Below, one piece after another: positions 18,991 to 28,219 of a stretch of 64,000 nucleotides of DNA. How positions within the stretch are numbered: the first letter of the stretch is position 1; every line of letters begins with the position of its first letter. The stretch comes from JASLEW01 sp035544895 (GTDB taxonomy: Bacteria; Acidobacteriota; Thermoanaerobaculia; Multivoradales; UBA5704): positions 124,001 through 188,000 of the forward strand of contig DASZZM010000039.1 in the NCBI GenBank assembly GCA_035544895.1, written 5' to 3'. The translations under genes were made by a program, and so were the position numbers. A model generated the notes under the pieces. The model was not told where the DNA came from. It was given only the letters and a program-made list of their open reading frames with translations, and did not search any database.

Positions 18991-19706
18991 CCGGCGGCAG
19001 CCGCGGGATCGGGCGCGCGATTGTCGAAGCGTTGGTGGCGGAGCCGTCTGCCGTCGATCGCCGGGTGGCCTTCACCTGGCGCGTCTCGGAGGCGGCGTCT
19101 CGTGAAGTCGAGCGGGCGGCCAGGGGGCGGGCCCGCGCCTTTCACCTGGACCTGCGCGACCACGGCCGGCCGGACGCCCTGGTCGGCGAGATCGAGGAGG
19201 ATCTGGGGCCGATCGAGGGGCTGGTCAACAATGCCGCCCTGCGCCGCGAATCCCTGCTGGCGATGATGACCGACGAGGACTGGGACGAGGTCCTCGACAG
19301 CAACCTGGGGGGACTGTTCCGCTGTTGCCGTGCGGTGCTGCGCGGCATGATGGTGCGGCGGCGGGGAGCGATCGTCAACATCGGCTCTCTGTCCGCCTTT
19401 CGCGGCGTGGCGGGCGAAACCGCCTACGCCGCCGCCAAGGCCGGCATCCTGGGCCTGACGCGCGCGCTCGCCCGCGAGGTGGGCCGGCGCCGCGTCCGGG
19501 TCAACGCGGTGGTGCCCGGGTTCGTGGCCACCGAGATGACCTCCGGCCTGCCTCCTGCCACGGTCGACTTCCTGCGCGCCGGCGAGTGCCTGCCGGAGGG
19601 CACGAGCGCCGCCTCCGTTGCCGACGCCGTGCTCTTCCTTCTCTCCGACCGCGCCGCGGCAATCACCGGCCAGACGCTGGTGGTCGACGCCGGCACTTCG
19701 GCCTGA
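18972..19706 (+). CDS. 3-oxoacyl-ACP reductase, FabG-like (SDR)
   Basis: A 244-residue classical short-chain dehydrogenase. The cofactor loop is TGGSRGIG (residues 7-14), followed by NNAALR and the catalytic set Ser in NIGSLSAF and Tyr/Lys in YAAAKAG, with PGFVATEM after it. It should reduce the beta-keto group formed by the KS pair with NADPH. It lies in the middle of the ACP-KS-CLF operon, overlapping the GT2 gene upstream and ending directly before the exporter ATG. Confidence 0.92.
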   Translation: MGTVLVTGGSRGIGRAIVEALVAEPSAVDRRVAFTWRVSEAASREVERAARGRARAFHLDLRDHGRPDALVGEIEEDLGPIEGLVNNAALRRESLLAMMTDEDWDEVLDSNLGGLFRCCRAVLRGMMVRRRGAIVNIGSLSAFRGVAGETAYAAAKAGILGLTRALAREVGRRRVRVNAVVPGFVATEMTSGLPPATVDFLRAGECLPEGTSAASVADAVLFLLSDRAAAITGQTLVVDAGTSA

Positions 19707-22235
19707 ATGCCGGGCGGCCCGCTCACGCGGCTCTCCCACGCGATCGCCCAGCGGCCCCGCCTGCTGCTGGCGGCGGCGCTCGCCGCCACCCTGGCGGCGG
19801 TGGTGCCGGCGCTGCGCATCCGCGTCGAGCCCGACCTTTCCGCCCTGCTGCCCAACGGCTCTCCCGGGGCCGACGAGTATCGGCTGTTCCTGCGCACCTT
19901 CGGCGGCTTCGAGAAAGTCTTCGTGCTGGTGCGTTCGGCAGGGAAGCGGCTGGAAGACCCCGCGCCGCTGCTCGAGGCCGCCGCGGCGCTTGCCGACTAC
20001 ATGCGCCGCAGCCCCGAGGTTGCCGACGCCAGGAGCGGGATCACGGAAGACGACGAGAGGTTCTTCTTCCGCTGGGTGGCGCCCCGGATGCCGCTGCTGC
20101 TGGGCGGCGACTGGCGCGGCGATCTCGCCGGACGGCTCGCTCCCGCCGCCCTGCGCCAGCGCGTGGCGATGATGCGCCAGACCCTCTCCAGCCCGGCCGG
20201 ACCGGCCGCCGCGCGGCTCTTCGCCAGCGACCCGCTCGGCCTCTCGGCAGGCCTGCTCGGCGCCGCGTCCGCGGCGCTGCCCGTCGAACCGCTCTCCGGC
20301 GCCTTCTTGTCGCGCCGGGGTGACGCCGCGCTGGTCGTCCTCACTCCCGCGCGCGCCGAGATCGACCCGGCGGGGGGGCGGGCCCTCCTCGCCCGGCTGC
20401 GCGCGGGCTATGCACGGGTGCGCGCGCAGTCGGCCGTGCCGCTCGCCTTCGCCGCGGTCGGCGGTCCCCTGTACGCCGCCGCGGACGAGAGCATTGCGCG
20501 CGGCGACGTGACGCGCACCGCTTCCTCGACGTTTCTCGGCGTCGCGGTGGTGCTGCTGGCCGGCTTCGAAGGGCTGCTCCTGCCGGCGGCGATCCTGCTT
20601 GCCGTCGGGGCCGGCATGGTATGGACCGCGGGCCTGGCGGGGCTGGCGCTCGGCGAGCTGACCTTCATCGGGGTGGGCTTCACCGCCGCACTGCTCGGAA
20701 TGGGGGTCGACTATGGCATCTTCGGCGGTGCCCGCTATCGCGACCTGCGCCTGAGCGGCATGGGGGTTGCCGCGGCCTTGGCCGGCGCTTTCCGCGAAGC
20801 GGGTCCGGGCGTGCTCACGGGGGTGGCGGCGACCGCCGCGGCGCTCTCCACCCTGCTTGCCGCCCACTTCCGCCCGTTGCGCGAGATGGGAGCGGTCCTC
20901 GCCCTCGGGGTGCTGGCCACGCTCCTGGCGACCGCCACTCTGGGCGCCGCTCTGGTGGCGGGCGCGCCGGGCGCGGCCAGGCGTCCGCCGGCCCCGCCGC
21001 GCCTGTGGGCGCGCCGCGGCCTGCCCGGCCTGCGCGGCCTGGTCGGGTTTGCGGTGCGCCGCGCGCGCTGGGTGCTCGGCGCCGCGCTGCTGCTCAGCTC
21101 GCTCGCCGCCTGGGGGGCCTGGCGCCTGACCCTGAGCACCGACCTGCGCGCCCTGCGCCCCGCCGACCACCCTGCCGCCGAAGCCGAGCGCCTGCTGGTG
21201 GAGAGTTTCCCGGTGGGCCTCGATACTTTGTCGGTGGTGGTGGGCGGCCGCACGCTCGAGGAGGCGCTGGACCGCGCGGCGGAGGTGAAAGGCAGGTTGC
21301 GGGCGCGCCTGGGAGAGCGGGCGGACATCGTCTCTCCGTCGGACTGGCTGATCACGGGCCGGCGGCTGGCGCGGCGCCTGCGCGAGCTGCGCGCCCTGCC
21401 CCTGGAACGGGCGGCGGCAGACCTCGAGCGGGAGCTGCGTGCCGCCGGATTCAGGCTCGCGCCGTTCACCCCGGCCGTGGCGGCGCTGCGCGCCATGGGG
21501 CGGGGCGAGGACCCGGGAGCGCCGCCGCCAGCGGAGTGGCCGCGCTGGATGGCGGAGCTGGTGCGCTCAGGGCCCGGCGTCTTCGGAGCTCAATTCGACC
21601 ACGCCGCGGTGGCGGTCCATGCACGCCTGGCGGACGGGTCCAGCGCGGAATCGCTGGCGGCGCTCGGCCGCGAGCTGAGTGCGATCGCGCCGGGCCACGT
21701 GGCGCTCGCTTCGATTCCACGGGTCGGGGCCGAGATCAAGGACCTGGCCTTGGGCGACCTGCGCCGCTCGAGCACGGTGGCGGTGGCCGTCGTGCTGGCC
21801 ATCGTGCTCATCGCGTTTCGCGGCCGGCCCGGCGAGACGCTGCTGGCTTTCCTGCCGCTCGCGCTCGGCTGTCTGTGGACGTTCGGCATCTGGGGGGCCC
21901 TCGGCCGTCCGGTCGACCTGCTGGCCGTGTTCACCGTGCCCCTGCTGCTCGGCACCGGCATCGACCTCGGGGCCTACGCCGTCTATTGGCGGCGGCTGCA
22001 TCCGCACCGCGGTTTCGCCGGGACGGCCGAAGACGCCGGCCTCGCCATGATCATGGCGACCTTGACCACGGCCCTCGGGTTCGGCAGCCTGAGCACCTCG
22101 CGAGTGCCGGGCTTGCAGCACGCCGGCATCCTGGTGGCTGCCGGCATGACCGCCTGCCTGCTCGCCACCATCATCGTCTTGCCAGCCGGCGAAGCGCTGC
22201 TGCGCCGGCGAACCGCCAGCTCTTCCGGCGAATGA
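19707..22235 (+). CDS. MMPL/RND-superfamily lipid exporter
   Basis: An 842-residue transporter with two repeats, each starting with one membrane helix, a large periplasmic loop and five more helices. Examples are LLLAAALAATLAAVVPALRI, then AILLAVGAGMVWTAGLAGLAL, GMGVDYGIFGGARYRD (proton-relay DY motif) in repeat one, and ALLLSSLAAWGAWRL, GTGIDLGAYAVYWRRL in repeat two. The size and motifs match the MMPL-like exporters of aryl polyene and xanthomonadin loci (YddB/ApeM-like), which move the lipid product outward. It begins at the first base after the reductase stop. Confidence 0.88.
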   Translation: MPGGPLTRLSHAIAQRPRLLLAAALAATLAAVVPALRIRVEPDLSALLPNGSPGADEYRLFLRTFGGFEKVFVLVRSAGKRLEDPAPLLEAAAALADYMRRSPEVADARSGITEDDERFFFRWVAPRMPLLLGGDWRGDLAGRLAPAALRQRVAMMRQTLSSPAGPAAARLFASDPLGLSAGLLGAASAALPVEPLSGAFLSRRGDAALVVLTPARAEIDPAGGRALLARLRAGYARVRAQSAVPLAFAAVGGPLYAAADESIARGDVTRTASSTFLGVAVVLLAGFEGLLLPAAILLAVGAGMVWTAGLAGLALGELTFIGVGFTAALLGMGVDYGIFGGARYRDLRLSGMGVAAALAGAFREAGPGVLTGVAATAAALSTLLAAHFRPLREMGAVLALGVLATLLATATLGAALVAGAPGAARRPPAPPRLWARRGLPGLRGLVGFAVRRARWVLGAALLLSSLAAWGAWRLTLSTDLRALRPADHPAAEAERLLVESFPVGLDTLSVVVGGRTLEEALDRAAEVKGRLRARLGERADIVSPSDWLITGRRLARRLRELRALPLERAAADLERELRAAGFRLAPFTPAVAALRAMGRGEDPGAPPPAEWPRWMAELVRSGPGVFGAQFDHAAVAVHARLADGSSAESLAALGRELSAIAPGHVALASIPRVGAEIKDLALGDLRRSSTVAVAVVLAIVLIAFRGRPGETLLAFLPLALGCLWTFGIWGALGRPVDLLAVFTVPLLLGTGIDLGAYAVYWRRLHPHRGFAGTAEDAGLAMIMATLTTALGFGSLSTSRVPGLQHAGILVAAGMTACLLATIIVLPAGEALLRRRTASSSGE

Positions 22236-22245
22236 TCCGCCCCCG

Positions 22246-23271
22246 ATGAGCGTTTCCAGCCACTCCCCGTCAGGCCAGACGCCGCAACCTCCGGGGCGGG
22301 CAGTCCCGCAATCTCGCGGGCCGGCGGTCCCCCAAGCTTCGGCGCAGGGAGCGCCGCACGCTCCGGAGGCGGGATGGGTGCGTCGCCTGCTGGGCCCTTT
22401 CCACGTCACCGGGGTCTTCTGGTACCGCCTCCACGGCTTCGGGGTCAAGCACTGGCCGTCAAGCGGGCTCGTCCTGTTCATTGCCCTGTTCAGCACGTTT
22501 TTCTTCTTCACCCTGTTCAAGATCCGCCGCGCCGTCGCCGCCAACCTCGTGCCGGTGCTCGGCCCTTGCGGCTGGTGGCGCCGGCAGGCGCGTATCTACC
22601 GGACCTTCTGGACTTTCGCCTGGTGCCTGACCGAGCGCTATGAGCGCCTGTGCACCGAACGCCCGTTCATCGTCAGGGCAGAAGGGGAGGCCCTCTGGTG
22701 GAAGCTCAACGAGCGCCCAGAGGGCTTCATTCTGGTCAGCGCGCACCTCGGCAACTGGGAGGTCGGCTCGATGCTGCCGATCATCCGCGAGTCCCGGCGG
22801 GTGCACGTCATCCGCGAGGCCGAGGCCGATCCCAGGGCGCAGCGGTACATGGCGGACCTCGTGGGCCGCCGGTCCGGCGGCCTCTACAGCACCCACTTTG
22901 CCGAGGACCCGCAGCTCGGCGTGCTGCTGCTCGACGCCCTGCGCCGCGGCGAGCTCGCGGTCTTGCAGGGCGACCGCCCCCGCGCCGGCGGCCGGACGAT
23001 GGAGCTGTCGCTGTTCGGCAAGCCCTTCCCGCTGCCGATCGGTCCCGCCGCCCTGGCACGCGCCGCCGGCGTGCCGCTGGTCCCGGCGTTCGTCTTCCGC
23101 GAAGGGCGCCGCCGTTACCGCGTCGTCATCCGCCCGCCCATCGACGTCCCCGCGACCGCCGACCGCCAGGGCGACCTCGCCGCCGCCCTGCACCGCTTCG
23201 CCGGCGACCTGCAATGGGCCATCGCCCACCGCCCTCACCAGTGGTTCTGTTTCCGCCAGCTGTGGGAGTAG
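22246..23271 (+). CDS. LpxL/HtrB-like lysophospholipid acyltransferase
   Basis: A 341-residue protein. About 45 low-complexity residues precede a membrane segment (GLVLFIALFSTFFFFTLF). The catalytic HX4E motif is SAHLGNWEVG, followed by REAEADPRAQ and the LAVLQGDRPRAGG block that lines the acyl site in LpxL/LpxM-type enzymes. It would transfer an acyl chain, possibly the polyene, from ACP to a lipid or sugar. It ends the + strand biosynthetic operon and is convergent with the dehydratase gene at 23352. Confidence 0.87.
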   Translation: MSVSSHSPSGQTPQPPGRAVPQSRGPAVPQASAQGAPHAPEAGWVRRLLGPFHVTGVFWYRLHGFGVKHWPSSGLVLFIALFSTFFFFTLFKIRRAVAANLVPVLGPCGWWRRQARIYRTFWTFAWCLTERYERLCTERPFIVRAEGEALWWKLNERPEGFILVSAHLGNWEVGSMLPIIRESRRVHVIREAEADPRAQRYMADLVGRRSGGLYSTHFAEDPQLGVLLLDALRRGELAVLQGDRPRAGGRTMELSLFGKPFPLPIGPAALARAAGVPLVPAFVFREGRRRYRVVIRPPIDVPATADRQGDLAAALHRFAGDLQWAIAHRPHQWFCFRQLWE

Positions 23272-23351
23272 CCCCGTACGACACGGGCCCTCTTCGGGAG
23301 GGCCGCGCGCGGGTCAGGACCCCTGGCTCCTCGCGATGAGTGGGCTTAGCC

Positions 23352-24281
23352 TCACCCCGGCTGCTCCACGAGGTATGTGCTGACCGTGCCGGCCGCGCGC
23401 TCCGCGCCGTCGAGCTCCACGCCGACGTCGTAGCGGCAGAGGGGGAGCAGGCTGGCGGTGAGCCGCGCCGTGACGCGCAGGAGGCGGCCCGCGGGCAGCT
23501 CGCCGGCGAAACGTGCGTCGCGGATGCCGACCAGGTAGCCCACTCGCGGTCCGCTCGAGGCGCCGCGTCGCTGCCACGCCTCGAGGACGGCCGCGGCCTG
23601 GGCGGCGGCCTCGAGCGCGGCGAAGCCCGGCGCCCGACCGCCGCGAACGAGCGGGTGGTTCTCGGGGATCGCCGCCTCGCAGACGATATTCTTCTCACCG
23701 GCCTCGACGATGCTTTCCACCAAGCGGGCCGGTGAGGCGTGCGAGATAAGGGTCGCGGGCGAAGGAAAACCGCGGCCTCCGCTTCCGCCGGTGCCCGGGC
23801 GGTCGGCCGGTCCGCTCTCCGTGGAATGCCCGAGAACGGCCTGGTTGGCCAGGTGTCGAGGGGGTTCGGCGCGCACTTTTCCAGGCGATGAGCCGCCGTC
23901 GAGAAGCCGGGCCAGCCTGACGGTGCCCAGGCTGACCGGCTCGCGGCCGCGGCTCAGCGCGAAGCGGACCGTCCCATCCGCGGCGGCAAGGTCGGCGGCG
24001 AGGTCGAGGCTTTCCCCGGGGCCGACCGGGTGGCGCAGCCGCAGGGCCGGCACCTCCGCAAAGCTCCCCTTGACGTGGCCCCCGGCCAGCGCCGCGGCGA
24101 GCAGCGCGAGGTGTCCGATCGCGGGCAGGATCGGATGTCCCGGGTAGTGGCCTTCGAACAGCGGGCTGTCCCCGGGGATGACGACGCCTGCGCGCAGCTG
24201 CCTGCCCTCGATCTGAAGTGAGCTGAAGAGAAAACACGGATTCGGCGCGAGCCTCGTCTCTCGCCGGCCTCCCGAAGCCAT
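23352..24281 (-). CDS. fused double-hotdog 3-hydroxyacyl-ACP dehydratase
   Basis: A 309-residue protein built from two hotdog domains. Domain 1 (about residues 20-140) carries GDSPLFEGHYPGHPILPAIG, the FabZ-like active-site His motif found in the aryl polyene dehydratase ApeI. Domain 2 (about 165-305) carries ENHPLVRGGRAP followed by ALEAAAQAAAV, like ApeP, its partner. Between them is a low-complexity linker (GPADRPGTGGSGGRG). In known clusters these are two proteins that form a heterodimer; here they appear joined. It is on the minus strand, 32 bases downstream of the flavoenzyme gene, and serves the convergent KS operon. Confidence 0.82.
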   Translation of the reverse strand: MASGGRRETRLAPNPCFLFSSLQIEGRQLRAGVVIPGDSPLFEGHYPGHPILPAIGHLALLAAALAGGHVKGSFAEVPALRLRHPVGPGESLDLAADLAAADGTVRFALSRGREPVSLGTVRLARLLDGGSSPGKVRAEPPRHLANQAVLGHSTESGPADRPGTGGSGGRGFPSPATLISHASPARLVESIVEAGEKNIVCEAAIPENHPLVRGGRAPGFAALEAAAQAAAVLEAWQRRGASSGPRVGYLVGIRDARFAGELPAGRLLRVTARLTASLLPLCRYDVGVELDGAERAAGTVSTYLVEQPG

Positions 24282-24313
24282 CAGCACGCCATGCCTCCCA
24301 TCCTCGCGGATTC

Positions 24314-25681
24314 TTATGGCGAGGCCTGCTCGGTCGGCGCGCCTGGCCAGAGGCACTCCTCGCCGTCCGCGGCTACCGCGTCGCCGGGCGCGGCGGCGAG
24401 CAGCGAGAAGCGCGGCCGCCGGGGCACCAGCGGCAGGTAGCGGTTCAGGCGCACGAGCAGGAAAAACAGCTGAAGCCGCCAGCGCAGAGCGAAACGCGGC
24501 CGTGGGAAGACGGCACCTGCCAGCACCGAGATCGCCGCCCGGTGCACGGCCAGAGGGCCTTGGCCGTGCAGGAACAGCTCGCGGAAGGAGTGGTCGTAGT
24601 AGGTCCGCACGAAGCGGAAGAAGGGGGAGGAGCTGCGCTCGACGAAGCGGTTGTAGCGCCGGCGGATGGGCCGCGCATCGGCTCCGTCCCGCAGCATGGA
24701 GATCGCTCCCCGCCCTGCTTCGACGGCGCTCATCATGCCCAGGCAGACGCCGGTCGAGAAGATCGGATCGACGAAGGTCGCCGCGTCGCCGACCAGGAAA
24801 TAGCCCGGTCCGGAGTAGGGCGAGCACTTGTAGGTGAAGTCCGCCGCCACCAGGTTGGTCTCGGGCCGGGCCGACTTGGCGGTGCGCCGGCGCAGCAGCG
24901 GGCAGCGTTGGATCCCCCAGCCGAGCATGCGGTTGGGAGGCACGCCTACCTGCCGCGCCACCTCGGCATCCATGACCAGGCCGATGCTGGTCCGCCGCTC
25001 GTCGAGAGGGATCACCCAGAACCATCCCTCCTTGCACATGACCATGGTCGGGAAGCCACCCTCGAGGCCCTGCCGCCGCTCGACGTTGTCGAAGTGCGCA
25101 AAGTAGGCGACTTTCTTGAGATCAGGAAGCACACGCCGGGTGCCGAGATGCTTGCCGACGACCGTCGCCTGGCCGCTGGCGTCGATCAGCACACGGGCGG
25201 CGATCTCCTCGCCTCCCGCGCCCTCTCCTTCGCCGTCGAGAGCGACCACCACCTCGCCATCGGCGAGCTTGACGATGCGCCGTACCGCTCTCCCCACGTC
25301 GACCTCCGCGCCGGCGGCCCGCGCGCTGTCGAGCAGCATGGCGTCGAACGGGGCGCGCTCGATGTTGAAGGCCTCCGTGTCGTCGCCCAGTCCGAGGCTG
25401 AACGGGAACAGCCGCCAATGCCGGCCGTCGCCGATCGCGAACTCGGCGCCGCGCTTGTCGGTTTGCGGAATGGCCCGCAGCGCGGGCTCGAGCCCCAGGT
25501 CGCGGATCAACGTGAGATTGCGCGGCAGGAACGACTCGCCGATGTGAAAGCGCGGAAAGTCGGCACGCTCGACCAGCCGCACGGCCAGGCCGGCCCGCGC
25601 CAGGACCAGGGCGGCCGTGGCGCCGCTTGGGCCGCCGCCGATGACCAGCGCGTCGTAGGCGTTTCTCCGCTGGCTGGTCAT
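24314..25681 (-). CDS. FAD-dependent halogenase-like monooxygenase
   Basis: A 455-residue flavoprotein. The FAD fold GGGPSGATAALVLARAG is at residues 13-29, RFHIGESFLP follows near 45-54, and GDAATFVDPIFSTGV marks the second FAD contact. The segment GWFWVIPL contains the WxWxIP motif that distinguishes flavin-dependent halogenases from hydroxylases, and a Lys lies in TDKRGAEF, near where the halogenase lysine is expected. A halogenating role on an ACP-bound chain is the leading guess, with a reductase/hydroxylase as the alternative. Its ATG overlaps the RecQ stop (ATGA), so it is coupled to that gene. Confidence 0.8.
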   Translation of the reverse strand: MTSQRRNAYDALVIGGGPSGATAALVLARAGLAVRLVERADFPRFHIGESFLPRNLTLIRDLGLEPALRAIPQTDKRGAEFAIGDGRHWRLFPFSLGLGDDTEAFNIERAPFDAMLLDSARAAGAEVDVGRAVRRIVKLADGEVVVALDGEGEGAGGEEIAARVLIDASGQATVVGKHLGTRRVLPDLKKVAYFAHFDNVERRQGLEGGFPTMVMCKEGWFWVIPLDERRTSIGLVMDAEVARQVGVPPNRMLGWGIQRCPLLRRRTAKSARPETNLVAADFTYKCSPYSGPGYFLVGDAATFVDPIFSTGVCLGMMSAVEAGRGAISMLRDGADARPIRRRYNRFVERSSSPFFRFVRTYYDHSFRELFLHGQGPLAVHRAAISVLAGAVFPRPRFALRWRLQLFFLLVRLNRYLPLVPRRPRFSLLAAAPGDAVAADGEECLWPGAPTEQASP

Positions 25682-28122
25682 GATTGGCTTCGGTTGGCGG
25701 CGGGGCCCTGCCGGGAACGGCGCAAAGAGCCCTTGAGCGTCGTCCACAGCTTATGGGCTGACCGCAGGAGCGTCAAATCGCCCGCTTCGCTGTCTTTTTC
25801 CTGGGGCGGCGGCGCGGTGTCGTCGCCGGCGGTGTGATCGGAGGCGCCGGGCGCGCCGTCTGCCGTCCCCTCGTCCCGGATCTCCGACGCCGCTGCGTCT
25901 CCCTGTCCATTCTCCCGGACTTCAAACGCTGCCGCGTCTGCCTGCCGGCTCGCCCGGACCAGCGGCGAGCCCCCGTCCGCGGCCGCCGGCGCGACGGGGT
26001 CCGCGATCACCTTGCCGTCGCGGAGAGGCCGGCTGGGCCGCGGCGGACGCGAGGCCCGCTGCGGCCGCGCGGACCGTGTCGTCCAGCGGCGTTGCTGGCG
26101 GGGGTACGAGCCCTTGGCGACCCGCTCCATGACCGATGCGAACGGGAGGCGCGCGCACACGCCGAAGAGGGGGTGAGCGGTGAGCTGCCGCCGGCTGAGC
26201 CGCGGCGAAGGCAGGCCGGTCAAGAAGCGGCTAAAGGCCCGCGCATCGGCGAGCTCTGCTGGATGCTGGCGCCGCAGCTCCGCCGCCCGCCGCCAGGAGC
26301 CCGCTTCCACCACGATGGGCGCTGTCGGCGGCAGAAACGCCCGCCTCCCGCCGCCCAGGCACCATGAGCAGTGCCCGCAAGGCGCCACTGGCGCTTCTCC
26401 GAGATGCGAGCACAGGAACGAGCTCTGGCACCCGTCGTGCTCGGCCAGCTCGACGACCTGGTCGAGGCGCGCCAGCTCGCGGCGCTCGCGTTCCAGGGTG
26501 CGGCGGCAGAGGCTCTGCGCCAGCCTCTCCAGGTCCGGCGGGCGGCGCAGCCAGCGGAAGGGGTGGCGCAAACCGCCGCAGCGCAGCTCGATCAGCTGCT
26601 GCGCGGCCAGGTAGTCCAGTGCGCGGACCAGGTGGCCGCGCGGCGCGCCGAGCGCCAGGGCCGCCTGATCGAGATCGAGGTCGAGCCAGGCGCCCGCCGC
26701 GCCCGCCGGCCGGTCGGTCCCGGTCCCGGCCTCGGCGCTGGAAGCGATGGCGCCCGCCGGCGCGGCGGCAGAGAGAGGAGACGGCGTTGCATGAGTGGCG
26801 AGCAAGGCCTGCAGCAGCTCCCGCTGCTCGCCGCCGAAGCGGGCCAGGAGCGGGCCGGGGCCTGCCGGCAGCCGCAGCTGGTAGTGCGCAAACTCGGCTC
26901 CTCCGGCGGCAAGGAAGCCGGCGAGCTCGAGATGGGCGAGCAGGGTGCGCACCACGGGCACGCGGATGTCGTGGCGCGCCGCGAGATCGACCGGACTGGC
27001 GGTGAACGTCTCGCCGGCGGCGGCGATCTCGGCTAGCAGGTCACGTACCGCCGCCGCGCTCGGCGTGTCGGCATGGGCGCAGTTGCGCAGCGCTGGCAGG
27101 TCGTCCGGGCAGACCAGGGCTTCGCATGTCGCGGGCAAGCCGTCCCGGCCGGCGAGGCCGATCTGTCGGGCGAAGCTCTCCAGGCTCCGCGGAATGTTGT
27201 AGTGGTAGACGTAGCGGATGTCGGGCCTGGCGATATCCAGGCCGCAGTCGGGAAAGCCGGTCGTGGCCACCACCAGCACGCCGCGCTCGGCGGCGAGAAA
27301 CGCGGCGCGCGCTCTCCGGCGCTCTTCTTCATCCAGGCCGGCATGCCAGGCCGCGGCGGCAAAGCCGCGGCGGGTGAGCGCCGCCGCCAGCTCCACGGCG
27401 GTCCGCCGCACCGCCACGAAGACGACCGCCGGCCCGCCCTCGCGGCTGCCAAGCCGTTCGCTCAGCGCCGCGTCGCGCGCGCCGGCCGCGATCGGGGTGA
27501 GGAGCAGGGTCAGGTTCGCGCGGTAGAAAGGAGTGCGCACGACGCATTCGGGGGCGATGGCGAAGCCGCGGCAGATATCGGCCAGCACCCGCGGCGCGGC
27601 GGCCGCTGCAAGCGCCAGCGTCCGCTCGGCGCCGCACGCCCTGCCGAAGCTCTCGATCTTCAGATAGTCGGGCCGGAAGTCGTGTCCCCAGTCCGAAATG
27701 CAGTGCGCCTCTTCGATCGCCAGCAAGGAGACGCGGACCCCGGCGAGCCCTTGCCGGAAACGCTCGTCGCCGATCCGCTCGGGGCCGATGTGGAGAAGCC
27801 GCAGGGTGCCGCGGCGCATCTCGCCCAAGATCTCGCCGTAGCGCGGCGCGGGCAGCCTGGAGTCGATGCACGCCGCGGCGATGTCGCGGCGCCGTAGCCG
27901 TTCGACCTCGCCGTGGATCCCGGCGAGCGAGGGGGACACCACCAGCGTGAGCCCCGGCAAGAGCAGAGCGGGGAGCTGGTAGCACAGCGACTTGCCGCCG
28001 CCGTTCGGGAGCACCGCCGCCGCGGAGCGGGCCGCCAGGAGATGCGCGATCACCTCCTCCTGGCCAGGGCGGAACTCCGAGAAGCCGAACCTGTCGTGCA
28101 GGATGCGTCGGGCCGGTTCCAC
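25678..28122 (-). CDS. divergent RecQ family DNA helicase
   Basis: An 814-residue protein in RecQ order: LPNGGGKSLCYQLPA (motif I; usual T is N), SPSLAGIHGEVERLR (motif Ia, degraded from SPL..L..DQ), IEEAHCISDWGHDFRPDY (motif II, DEAH changed to EEAH), then GFPDCGLDIARPDIRYVYHYN and ARQIGLAGRDG (motif VI, QETGRAGRDG with the first Arg changed to Leu). A zinc-like CX..C region appears late (SFLCSHLGEAPVAPCGHCSWCLGGG). Helicase activity may be reduced. A GTG at 28122 is preferred because AGGAGGG lies 7 bases before it; an ATG further upstream is in frame. The stop overlaps the flavoenzyme start. Confidence 0.85.
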   Translation of the reverse strand: MEPARRILHDRFGFSEFRPGQEEVIAHLLAARSAAAVLPNGGGKSLCYQLPALLLPGLTLVVSPSLAGIHGEVERLRRRDIAAACIDSRLPAPRYGEILGEMRRGTLRLLHIGPERIGDERFRQGLAGVRVSLLAIEEAHCISDWGHDFRPDYLKIESFGRACGAERTLALAAAAAPRVLADICRGFAIAPECVVRTPFYRANLTLLLTPIAAGARDAALSERLGSREGGPAVVFVAVRRTAVELAAALTRRGFAAAAWHAGLDEEERRRARAAFLAAERGVLVVATTGFPDCGLDIARPDIRYVYHYNIPRSLESFARQIGLAGRDGLPATCEALVCPDDLPALRNCAHADTPSAAAVRDLLAEIAAAGETFTASPVDLAARHDIRVPVVRTLLAHLELAGFLAAGGAEFAHYQLRLPAGPGPLLARFGGEQRELLQALLATHATPSPLSAAAPAGAIASSAEAGTGTDRPAGAAGAWLDLDLDQAALALGAPRGHLVRALDYLAAQQLIELRCGGLRHPFRWLRRPPDLERLAQSLCRRTLERERRELARLDQVVELAEHDGCQSSFLCSHLGEAPVAPCGHCSWCLGGGRRAFLPPTAPIVVEAGSWRRAAELRRQHPAELADARAFSRFLTGLPSPRLSRRQLTAHPLFGVCARLPFASVMERVAKGSYPRQQRRWTTRSARPQRASRPPRPSRPLRDGKVIADPVAPAAADGGSPLVRASRQADAAAFEVRENGQGDAAASEIRDEGTADGAPGASDHTAGDDTAPPPQEKDSEAGDLTLLRSAHKLWTTLKGSLRRSRQGPAANRSQS

Positions 28123-28219
28123 GCGTAATCCCTCCTGTCTCATGAAGAGATAGACGCGAAACGACCCTCGCAGCCGCAAACTTTCCAGGCCCTCGCCCTC
28201 TCGCGGCTGGGAGTTTCGA

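Noticed and set aside
18903..21170. 755-codon minus-strand frame opposite the reductase and exporter
   Set aside because: Gln/Gly/Arg-rich shadow translation typical of high-GC antisense; the plus strand has SDR and MMPL motifs.
14033..25681. A complete aryl polyene cluster
   Set aside because: The ligase, ammonia lyase, second ACP, thioesterase and LolA are missing from the window, so only a related cluster can be claimed.
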